This document shows, piece by piece, positions 1 through 9,731 of a stretch of DNA of 64,000 bases. Each line of letters opens with the position of its first letter. Within the stretch, counting starts at the first letter, position 1. The stretch is from positions 492,369 through 556,368 of the forward strand of contig CAAAJI010000004.1 of NCBI GenBank assembly GCA_900642245.1. Reading direction: 5' to 3'. The DNA is from Fragilaria radians (taxonomy: Eukaryota > Bacillariophyta > Fragilariophyceae > Fragilariales > Fragilariaceae). The position numbers and the translations under genes were made by a program. The notes beneath the pieces were generated by a model. That model had not been told where the DNA came from. It made no database searches and saw only the letters and a program-made list of their open reading frames with translations.

Positions 1-1342
1 AGCGCAATACATTTTACTCAAATGGAGTATGTATCTTTGTATGCTTTTCTTCATTCTTGGGTTTCATCACCTTTTTATGGTGTTAGTCATGTTTCTTTGG
101 TTGTCATTAGAAGTTTTTACTTCGTAGCCTAGTAGCTCCTCTAAGATTACTAGTTAATTGTATGTCTCCTGTTAATTTAAATTGAGCCATTCACCTTTCT
201 ACATTTCATTGTAAACTGTAACGTATTGCATCCGATTTGATCTAATCAAATCTCGTGAGTTTTATTTGTTTCAGTATATCGTGCATCATGATAATTGAGA
301 ATTGGATTCAAGTTACTTACTTGGCACAATAACAATCTCAAAGCAAATACAGGGAATAATCCATTTACAAGATATGATTTTTCTGATTTTTACCCTGAAA
401 TAACATTCTAGAAAGCCCATTTGATTACTTTCTTTGATCTGGTGTAGAAACTATAACTAGAACCACAGCAAACTGTCGCATGCCCGTCGCCATGATCTGG
501 TGCTTGTTACAGAAATGATACGCAATCTTTCTTCGAGTGCAACTCAAATATAATCAGACATGAATCCAATATTTGGTCAATAATCAGCAGTAAGGAAAAA
601 GTTGTATTCATCTTTGCCTACAGTTGAAGTATAACAAATTCAATTCTGAACATAAATGATATTATTCACGAATAGATGACTACTACCCTATTGATGCAAA
701 AGAGTAATCCTACAGTTCTAAATCGAAACTAGAATTATCTCTAAGCATAAACTTAACCACTTGCATGATAGCTGTACCTATTGTTCTTGCCATCTTCTTG
801 TTCTACTTCTCCCTTACGATTTTACCTGAAGATGTTGCGACAACCATCTTTTAGTAGAATCCCTCTCAAAGCCAATCTCTTTCCCTGATTTCATCAATAG
901 ACTTATCTATCAGCTGGCTACAGTATCGCACTCAAAATGGTAATTGAAACTTGTCCAATTTTGTTGTTGTGGCGATTGAAATAGAGTAAGCCTAGGGCAA
1001 AGTGGCTACTTGTTAGTATGGGTGAAAGGAAACCAGTATTAAGTTTGACATGAATATCCATCACTTCATCGGAGACATCAACAACGTAATTTTAGCATTT
1101 CGAGAAGAAAGATAAAAATGTATTCGAAGGAAATTAAATAGCCTATCTATTACATTTCGAAATCCAAGTGTCTAACAGCATTAAAATTAACGGTAGACTC
1201 GTTAATCATCTGGTGACACTACCTTCACTCAAGAAAGATTTGCTTTCGCTTTGGTTGAACTTAGATATAATCTTGATACATTTATGTACAAATCTCTTCT
1301 TTTTCCCTCTTAAAATCAAATTGTTCTTCATGGTGCTTTTGA
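1..1342. other. Intergenic, no gene recognised
   Basis: AT-rich sequence downstream of the HSF-type gene. The only longer frame (1168-1383, +) overlaps the 3' end of that gene, has hydrophobic low-complexity content and resembles no family. I see no RNA gene or repeat. Confidence 0.5.
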
Positions 1343-3130
1343 TCATTCCTCTAAAGAAGCTTTTTCTTCTTCACTCAGGTTAGAAGTTTCTTTCCGTTCA
1401 GAGGATTCGTGTGATTGTGACAGAGGACTCTGAGAATAAGGCCCAAACAGGGCACTCGCAGGACCTGCGGCATTTGCCAGGCTCTGAAGAGCAGCCGATG
1501 CCCCTGCAAAATCGAATTGTGATGAATTTCCGGTGAGGGGAACTAATGTTGTGTTTCCTAATCCGTTCTTATTATAGCCGGTATTCAAATTTGAGCCCAT
1601 CGATCCAGCATGATTGTATGATGCAGCTCCAGAAAATCCAGCCACATTAAGATGAGAATTCCCAGGTAAGAGATCAGCCATGGAAGGGTCGCGAGAGAGA
1701 AAGCTACCTAGGCTCAACATTGAGTTTAGCCTATTGGAACTCATTCCAGTCATTCCTGGGAGGAGCCCAGACAAGGAGACACTACTCAGAGTATCCGGGA
1801 ACATAGTTCCTGCTGAAGGCAATGTTCGAAGTAAATTGCTACTAGAGAGCCTTTGCTGCAGCGCAGATTCTAGCTGTGTCGGGGCTCCATGGTGGTAAGA
1901 ATTTGGAGAATTTCCACTTTTTGGTCCAGAAATGGAAGTTGCAGAGTCTAAGGACTGTGATGCTTTATTCGATTTAGATTCAAAATTTGAGTTCGTATTC
2001 CCTACAAGTTCGTTCAATGCTAAATTGGACTCGAAGGGATTGTTACCTTGACTTGATGCTTTTGCCGCCGCGTTCATAGCAATGGTAGCCGGCATTGATG
2101 ATTGCTCCGGAGGCGGCATCATGTTGGGTGCAGGTTTTGGTGCAGAAGTTGTGGGGGCGAAAAGAGAAGTCATTGAGCCCATGGAAGCCAGAGTTGCTGG
2201 TGACCATCCGAAGCCAGCTAGGTTCAAGACTGAATTTCGCATGGCGTTCAGTTGCTGCAAATGCTCAAGCGAACTACCATTTATATTTGGAGGTTTTGAC
2301 GACCCATTCGCGTCTTGAATTGCTGCATCCGATGATGCAGAGGGTAATCGGTCGAAACCGAAATGAGAGAGCCCAGCAGCATTCTTTTGTTGGGCATTTT
2401 GAAGCGCTTGATGGTGCAAAGCAACTTGATGGAATGCAACCTGCTGTTGGGGATCAGCAAAGATCATGCCAGCAGGAAAAATTCCAAGGGACGGTTGACC
2501 TGCAGAGTTGCCCAATACAGCTTGAGTAAAGAACTCAGCAGGCAAAGGCATTCCCACTCCTTGCATTCCAACTCCCATTTGGCCATGCATAGGAATACTA
2601 CCAGCAGTTCGTTGGGCTAAGGCCGCTTTACGCGCTGCTGAGCCGTTGGTCTTTCTCTTTATCAGCAAAAGGCTTCTCAAATCAGAAGTTGCTGCATCAT
2701 TAACATAAGAACAAGGGGACATTTTCCCTTTTCCAGCGATTTTGCGGAATCCAAAATAATTTAGCTGCCTTTGGAAGGAAGCGAATTTCGAGTGGCGAAA
2801 GTACTTGTGAAGAATTTCAGATTCCAAACGCTCCGGATGATGAACCTTGATTTTACCGTTTGACCATTCCACAACTTCGTTATTGTCATCAGTTAGCATC
2901 TTCGTTAGTTGATATAAGAATTCTGCTATCGGCTGATGCGGACTTCCTGCTTCACCAGAAATGTTTAAGGAAATATCTTGAGATTCGCTGTTTGCTTCTT
3001 GAATTGTATTGTCATGACCTTGGGCTGAAGAGATTGTTTCAGATCTTCCCCCTAAACTTTGATCTCTTACTGAGGACACATGTGGCGTTAGCAAACTCGA
3101 GGAGTTACCAACCGAAAATCCCATCATCAT
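1343..3130 (-). CDS. HSF-type DNA-binding transcription factor
   Basis: A 595-residue protein, probably a nuclear regulator of the heat-shock-factor family, which is strongly expanded in diatoms. A winged-helix HSF domain covers about residues 69-157. It contains the block FLYQLTKMLTDDNNEVVEW followed by the recognition-helix region KYFRHSKFASFQRQLNYFGF. The rest is low-complexity sequence rich in Ser, Asn, Gln and Ala. I see no hydrophobic-heptad HR-A/B oligomerisation region after the DNA-binding domain, so it may not trimerise like classical HSF1. Start choice: the frame is open to a TTG at 3173-3175 but a TGA lies just upstream (3179-3181), so the first in-frame ATG (3128-3130, the first of three consecutive Met codons) is taken. 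No intron is needed. Target genes cannot be inferred; the HSF family call is secure. Confidence 0.88.
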   Translation of the reverse strand: MMMGFSVGNSSSLLTPHVSSVRDQSLGGRSETISSAQGHDNTIQEANSESQDISLNISGEAGSPHQPIAEFLYQLTKMLTDDNNEVVEWSNGKIKVHHPERLESEILHKYFRHSKFASFQRQLNYFGFRKIAGKGKMSPCSYVNDAATSDLRSLLLIKRKTNGSAARKAALAQRTAGSIPMHGQMGVGMQGVGMPLPAEFFTQAVLGNSAGQPSLGIFPAGMIFADPQQQVAFHQVALHHQALQNAQQKNAAGLSHFGFDRLPSASSDAAIQDANGSSKPPNINGSSLEHLQQLNAMRNSVLNLAGFGWSPATLASMGSMTSLFAPTTSAPKPAPNMMPPPEQSSMPATIAMNAAAKASSQGNNPFESNLALNELVGNTNSNFESKSNKASQSLDSATSISGPKSGNSPNSYHHGAPTQLESALQQRLSSSNLLRTLPSAGTMFPDTLSSVSLSGLLPGMTGMSSNRLNSMLSLGSFLSRDPSMADLLPGNSHLNVAGFSGAASYNHAGSMGSNLNTGYNKNGLGNTTLVPLTGNSSQFDFAGASAALQSLANAAGPASALFGPYSQSPLSQSHESSERKETSNLSEEEKASLEE

Positions 3131-4879
3131 ATGGCTACAGCAAGAAAGCGCTGTACAGATCTGTTTCAGCGTCAAGTTTCAAAGAAGAAAACGAGTGAGT
3201 GTGTTGATATCAAAAGGACACTATTCAGATGTGAACTGACGAAACTTTTTTCTCATAGAACTGGGGTGACAGAGAAGGTGTGATATGTTCTTCATCATTC
3301 TTTCACTAAGGTCCCAATGTTCGATTATGACCAATACTACGCGATGACGTCAGGTTAATCTGAAAAAATCGATTTACATTCAACTACTCAGTAGGAATAA
3401 TACTAATTCCTTGAAAAAAAACGAACGCCTGAGAAGAAATAAACGTGTTCATCATCGTATGCATTGACAACATCGCATGCTGCATCATCCAGATCCGGAA
3501 TTTTATAACATCAAGATTGCAACAATCGTTTTATGCTTCGATGAAAGAGAAATGATAGGGAAGCGAATAGTCAAATAGCCTCGACATACCTGATTTGGAT
3601 GTGGTTTTGATTGTCACACTATCGGTGTTGGTGCTGACCAACCAGTTCGTGCGCCTAATTTTCCAGACCTAATTGGTACTGTATTGCTAATCCGTTCACT
3701 CGTAGTGCTTACTTTGTTAAACTCTGCGTAGTCATTTCAGTAAGCTAGTACTAAATGTACTAAAATACTAGACCAAAGTTTGTCACTTCAAAGGTATACT
3801 ATGAAATTCATTAAAAAAATAGATGTCACTTTAATCTAGTAGGTTATGGAATGAATGATTTAAAGTTTAAATGCCACTAACTATAGGTATGAACTACACG
3901 TAAGAGACTTCCAGGATTGCTTCTGAAAAACTATGAAGCAAAAGATATTAAAAGTTGCTTTAACTGTCCATTTCATTCTCTTCACAATTAGGGGTTACTT
4001 CACCCTAGCATATGACGCTTTTTCAAGAGAAGTCATGCAGATAAGATCATTGTAGTTCCTGAATCTAATGGTCATATCGTAAACGATTCTGAATCTGAAG
4101 CATTTTGTCTTTCCTTGGTTTATGTCTTGCAGGAATGACATTACAATTATCGTTTATTGAGATCGTTCTTTGCAGAATTCCTGGTCCTGGTCCTGGTCAA
4201 TGTATTGGACCATATCAACCACTCCACAAAATCTAAAGACAATGGAAGCCTTTCTTCAGCTAGATTCTCCACTTTTTCCTCTTTGATTCGCACAATTACT
4301 CCTTGTTTCGTCCATTCATTCCTTTTCAGATAAAGTCATGTCGCAACTTGTTGTGTGACTGCTTTGGGAAATAATTGAAAGATAACTTTTAATATCTTTT
4401 GGCTATTTTCATTTCCGGGCGCTGGAAACGGTACTTACCTTTCTCAATCATTTATCTGCAACTTAAACTCCTCACTATTTGAACTTATACTGCCAATTGT
4501 ATTTCACCTTATTCTATTCATAAATGTAAGTCACGCCTCCTTATAACCCTACTATAACTCATTATTCAGTCTTACATTGTCTTTCCTAGAAATTTAACTC
4601 ACATTTTTCATTATTCTCTCTACTTGCCTGCTTAGTGAAGGTATTCGCATTGTTCTCATCTGTCCAAACAAAAATAACTTTCTTTAGTCGGTCTTCAACA
4701 TGCTCAAGGAATTGTATCAACAAGTCTAGTCAGAACACCTGAAGAAGCATTTTTTGCCATAAAATTGGCGCCAATGTAGTCAGTGCGGACGACAATTGGG
4801 AGTGTCACCGAGGTCAAAACTCTCTAATCAGGAATAGATGAATCTGATTTCTTTGACTGCTTCAGACACAGCCACACAC
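3131..4879. promoter_or_regulatory. Intergenic region upstream of the HSF-type gene; holds one CRE palindrome
   Basis: No gene is recognised. A perfect TGACGTCA palindrome lies at 3345-3352, about 215 nt upstream of the HSF-type start codon, and could bind a bZIP factor. TGACGT elements are known CO2/cAMP-responsive sites in diatoms, but one copy can occur by chance. A short run of three CTGGTC units lies near 4183-4200. Confidence 0.35.
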
Positions 4880-5530
4880 TTAGCCATATTGCTGGATAAG
4901 GTAACCCCTTTTTGCCTCAGATCTCCAGCAAGTAGGCACACCTACTTGGATACCTCTCTCAAGAAGTTTATGATGACTAGACGGGAATGTTTGATCAAAT
5001 ATATAAGCATTACTAAACCAGACCTGTACCTGGATAGCGTGATTTTGTCGATTCCGTCGTATCACAATCTTAAATCTAGGAGTTCCAGATGTAGAAAAAT
5101 CATGTACCTCCCTATCAAGAATCAAGTCATTTGATGATTTCCGTCGCTTCTTCTTTGTTTTTACTAATATTGAGCTTTGATGGCTTCCTCTGTCATCCTC
5201 AATAGTACTTTCTACAAATTCACTTCCCATGTGGACCTCATTTCCATTGACTCAGCCTCGCATATAACTTGTCCTTAGCCAGATGATGTCTCTTGAGTTA
5301 ACCACAAAATTAGCCCTTGTATCAAGCATGTAGTAGGCATGGTAGATATGATTAAGAAGGTATCTAACAAACTTAGTAACATTTCCTTGCTCCTTCCACT
5401 TTCTTTGAATCTTTTTTTGCGACCGATCATATTTTCTCAAGAGATCTGGACTATATCAAGGATTTCTCCTACGGCCACATTGATGGCTACGAATTGCCTT
5501 TTGTCTCTTGTTTCGTTCTTTCAACTTTAA
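4880..5530 (-). mobile_element. Decayed Ty1/copia pol fragment (linker between integrase and reverse transcriptase)
   Basis: Two adjoining open stretches on the minus strand (5252-5440 and 4880-5230) read through the conserved copia passage after the integrase core: a KFVRYLLNHIYHAYYMLDTR block, then VVNSRDIIWL, the usual 'rSRDviWL' signature. A Lys/Arg- and Asp-rich linker follows. The frame is broken by stops and has no complete domain, so this is an inactive relic. Upstream (about 5440-5530) weak similarity continues in shifted frames. No LTR was found by eye. Confidence 0.6.
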
Positions 5531-5558
5531 GCTCAGCATTGCATTTAAATTGCATTCA

Positions 5559-5783
5559 TATATGCACAAGTTCCTGCTTCTTGATAACTTGTTGCCATCG
5601 TTGCAAAGGAAATCCCAGCTTAATTGCTAAGCTGACAATCTCCAATTGAGTTTTCACCATATTTTCCTTCATTTCATGAATGTTGCTGCTAATCTCCAAT
5701 TTATTGTCCTTGCCTTTGTTTACTGGTTTTAGCAAGGATTTGTAATGTCCTGGATGTACTCCTGATTGGGATGCTCTTGTGAT
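5559..5783 (-). mobile_element. Fragment of a diatom-type RT retroelement (pre-RT region)
   Basis: A 75-codon stop-free stretch reads SGVHPGHYKSLL, then a helical segment ending LAIKLGFPLQRWQQVI. In diatom genomes this order (SG-x-H-x-GHYK, then about 40 residues, then a 'RW' motif) precedes the reverse-transcriptase palm of a non-LTR-like element family; I base that on remembered family patterns. The fragment ends in a TGA and its RT core is missing. It directly abuts the copia fragment, suggesting nested or successive insertions. Confidence 0.42.
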
Positions 5784-6829
5784 TTACCTTTATATCTTTA
5801 ACCTTTCTTCCAGTCCTCCAACATTATTTCATCTAGTATTTCCTCAACTTCCATTTGCCTCATCTCGTTGATAATGTTTCTTCTTGACTTTCTTCGATGA
5901 AAAATACCTTCCATACATACATTTGGATTGAGTTCATTCCGTAGGTGTTGCGTGTGAACATTTATTCAAAAGCTTGAGCAAAGTGACTCTTCTTATGCTG
6001 TTTGATTGCTTGAGTTATTTCATCTGCGTCGTGTACCTTGTGTGAAATGCCTTCTTGTTGGATTATGAGTGATATCTTATCATTTTTCACCTTTTTCTAG
6101 TGATATTTCTTAGTTTCCTATGCTTGTTGTCATAATGCGATGGATTCTTTCCCCCAGTTCTTGGTATTTTATTCGATAGCGATCTATTTTCACTTTTCAA
6201 AGGTTATTCACTATTTGTTTCTTTTTTCTAGATCTCCTTTGTCTTGATAGCATTTCTAATTTCAGTTAACTCATTTTCTAGACTTTCGTTTTTTTGAAGT
6301 TTAATGGTTAGATCGTGGTTTTGTTGCTTGTTCAGCCTGTAAACTGACTCGTTTTAATTGACAGTTGACCCTGTTAAGAAGTACATCACAACGTTTGTTT
6401 ATCCATTGATAGCTCGATTAGTGCTCATAACCTTTTCTCTGGAACATCCATTTGAAAGCAACCTCTATGGTGAACTTACAATTCCAAATAACTCCTTATA
6501 TATCAGGTTGTGTTGGATCGGAAAAGAAAAGTGCAGTTGTTAAAACTGAAATCATGTTTACACATGCCTTTGATTGCCAACACGGTTGCTAATTGGCTCG
6601 TTCACGATGAATACAGAAAGATGTGTTGTTTAGTAATTGAGTATGACGCATACCTCTAACTCAAAGTTGAATGTGATTTGGTTAAGATATAATAGTTAGC
6701 TGTAGTAGATAGGATAGTTGAAAGATGACACCAAAAACAGCTGCCACTTGCACATCCCTTTCACATAATGAAATTAGTTAGCTAAATAAGTTCACAAGTT
6801 CATAAGAAGGTCAGATCTACCACTGTCCC
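5784..6829. other. Gene-free stretch, probably degenerate repeat DNA
   Basis: No frame is convincingly coding. The minus strand next to the RT-like fragment is probably more of the same decayed element, but I could not align it. The plus-strand frame 6358-6543 resembles nothing. Confidence 0.3.
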
Positions 6830-9494
6830 TCAAACGGTGTTTTGAAGATCATTTCCTGAGTTTGCAAAACCTTTACAAAAGGATCTTTCTGTTAAATCAA
6901 TGACTTCTAGTACACCATCAGAGCCACCAATTGCAAGAAGTGATTCATTGCTGGAGCTGGAAGGTATCCATCGAAGAGTGGTCATCTGATTCTCACCACG
7001 ATTTCTGCGAATTTCAGTAGAACAAGTTATTCCTTGTCGCTGCCAGTTGTAGTCCATTTCATAAACAGCACATCCGGACTTGAGGTAAGCCAGGTCGATA
7101 ATGGTCGCTGTTCCATCACCAATAGCTATTGCCAGTAAACCATTACTATTCCAGTCTAAGTCATTGATAATGCCTTTCTGCTCGACTCGAAGTACCGTTT
7201 CCCATGTCCCTTCCAACGTTCTTATTTCAATAATTGTGACAGCTTTGTTGGCACCTCCATATGCTAAGTATTGAAGTCCATCAACAACTGTTGGACCCCA
7301 GGCTAAGGCATTGCCAGCGTCTGAGCAATCCAGTGTGAAAACTTTCTTCCAGTTGGCAACAACATCATGGCTTGTATCTAGAATCATCAAGTCATTAGAT
7401 TCGCCAGTTGTAGCCAGCCATGTTCCATCCAAAGACCAAGCACACGCTTTCAACTTTCCTAATTCAAATTGTTTTATGCATTTGAAGTCATTTCCGGCGT
7501 CAAGAATTGTTAGTGTTCCTCCTGTCATCGCTATGTATCGACAATGCACATGTATATTAATTTGATTAAATAGCATCGTATTTCGAATCATTTTCCTAAT
7601 TCCAAATCTCGATGCCCGTGGAGGTAAGTTGGTATTGAGATCGATTTCTTGTTCTTGCCCGACAATCAAAAGAGTTTTGTCACCCCCAATGACAACGTAG
7701 GAGCCGTTCGGGCTCCACACGATTGTTTGAATTCTTAACCCCCCAAGACTAACTTCATAAGCCGTAACAAAAGAAGTTCCGTCGGATCTATAAAATGAAC
7801 ATTTTCCATCCTCATTACCTACAGCCAATATTTGCCCATCCGGCGAGAACTCTACTGATGTAATCTCGAAAGCGGATCTCAGAAAAAGTCCCTTTATTTG
7901 CCGTGCACTGGTTGTTTCAAAGGCAAGTATAGTGCTGTCCTGACCTGTAAGAGTAAGAAATTGATCGCGAGGGTGCCATTTCGCCGATAAAGGAACTAGT
8001 CCTTCCGTTTCGATACTCCAAACAGTTTTCCAATCATTTTGCACATCAAGTATAGCCACTTCCGATGATCCTCCACCAACGGCGACATGTGTTCCTTTGT
8101 TTGAGGAGGCTATGAATTCGATCCATCTTTCTCTATGTAGCTTCTTTTTGACTTGCCAAGTGGAGGTGTCAATGATATTGATTGCAAAGCCTTCTCCGCC
8201 AGCGTACAGCCATGATCCATCTGGAGACCATTCAACGTCAAGAATCGATGAATCAAAATCAAGAGTTGTAACAATCCCTAGCTTTGGGGCTTGGCGGAAA
8301 GGACCATCAAAACTATAAATGGATAGCTTGCCGTTATTTTCTCCAATGGCAAGCATTGAGCCACCTGGACTAAACGAAACAACATTGACCCAATCAACGC
8401 GCTTGACTCTACATAGCTCCTCTGAAAAAACGCGTTGTATTGCTCCAAGATTTCCTCCCGAATTCTCTTGCGAGACAGATATTCTGAACAAGGAACAGAA
8501 TTCTTCTCTGCTGCCAATAGCCAATATGGATGAGTTCAGTCGCCAATCAAGGGAACCTACAAACCCAGTACCTTTAATAGTGTGTACAATAGGGTATGGC
8601 TCGATGGTAGATAAAATTGACACGACATTTCCAGTTCCACCAATAGCAATGAATTGTCTACCCCATGCAATTGCGCGAATACTTTGTGTTGTTTCATTGC
8701 CATGGGACTTGGTCATTCGCTGATCGTGCCGTACTCTCCAAATGGAAGACGTTGATGTCTCCAGTACTGCTATATGATGATTTTCAGTGGCGATAGCTAG
8801 ACGATTTCCATCTGGTGACCAAGCTGTGCACCAAGTCCAATTGCCTCGTACAATTTGATGGAGAATCATAGTTCTTGATTTTCCCAAAGTATAAAAGAAT
8901 TGAGATAGAGGCTCGTTACCTTCCTTTTCTTTGGTTATTTCGGCTATCCATCCTGGCATTCGTGGGTCTACATTTCTTCTATTTGTAGTTTCTGTATATG
9001 GCGGTGAGGGGCGTTGAGAACCGATTGTGCTATTTGGCTTCTTCGAATGCAGGTTGTATACATTATTTGTAAGGTCTATTGCACCACATGCTAAAGGTGT
9101 AAAGTCTCGCAGCGTGTTTTTCATGTCCTTAAAGCTATCATGATTTTCATTAGGCTTGGAACTTTTCCACCAAAAGTTGAAAAACGGAGAGCAAGTTGGT
9201 TTCGCTGCTGTATCGATTTCATCATTGTCGCTCACAATTGAGTCATAAGTTGCAGATAGTCGAATACTATCCTCTTCGCTAACAGCATCAGGCATGATTC
9301 TTTCGTCTCTATATTCAATAACATCCATTAAATTCCAAAAACTTCGATTGACTCTGTGTTGGTAACAAAACTTTAGAAAGGATGTAGATTTTCTCAAATC
9401 ATTCTCTAATGGTACTGTTTTGCAATTTACATGCACTTTTCCGATAATACTACTAAACCGGTATTGGTCATGATTAAAGGAGGTCACAGTATCG
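6830..9494 (-). CDS. WD40/YVTN-like beta-propeller protein
   Basis: A large protein (about 885 residues) built of repeated propeller blades, each with a W-S-P-[DN]-G-x-x-[LV]-A turn: AWSPDGNRLAIAT, SFSPGGSMLAIGE, EWSPDGSWLYAGG, EFSPDGQILAVGN, VWSPNGSYVVIGG and AWSLDGTWLATTG. About 12 such units suggest two propellers. The N-terminal 190 residues are not repetitive. Such proteins are protein-interaction scaffolds; no specific partner is evident, and I do not recognise an orthologue. Start problem: the open frame begins at GTG 9485-9487 with no ATG, and the first internal ATG is at residue 54. A 3' splice site (TTTCAG) ends at 9495, so translation probably starts in an upstream exon. A matching 11-nt exon (9591-9601, ATG at 9599-9601, donor GTAGAA) would join in phase. 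The gene is divergent from RNR1. Confidence 0.72.
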
Positions 9495-9601
9495 CTGAAA
9501 GTACTCTAGTGGATTTGATTTGTATGGTGTGGAAAAAATAATTATCGTTCAAATTCTCTGTACCAACAGTAGATTAAAAAATGGTTCTACCGATGGAACA
9601 T

Positions 9602-9731
9602 TCTAACAGTCAACGTTTCATGAACAAAATCAGTAGCAGTAGTAAGTACGCCGACTTGATTTAGTCCTAGAAATCCGAAATCCTGAAAGCCATCAATCAC
9701 ATGAATATACTTTAAAAATTGCTCCACTATC
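9602..9731. promoter_or_regulatory. Shared divergent promoter region of the propeller gene and RNR1
   Basis: Only about 130-240 nt separates the propeller gene from the first ATG of the ribonucleotide reductase gene on the other strand, so both promoters and 5' UTRs must lie here. No TATA box or known element stands out. Confidence 0.4.

Noticed and set aside
2082..2620. Plus-strand ORFs of 78-144 codons
   Set aside because: They are antisense shadows of the HSF-type gene; composition and frame follow the opposite-strand codons.
8319..8723. 134-codon plus-strand ORF
   Set aside because: It is antisense to the propeller gene, whose repeat pattern is far stronger.
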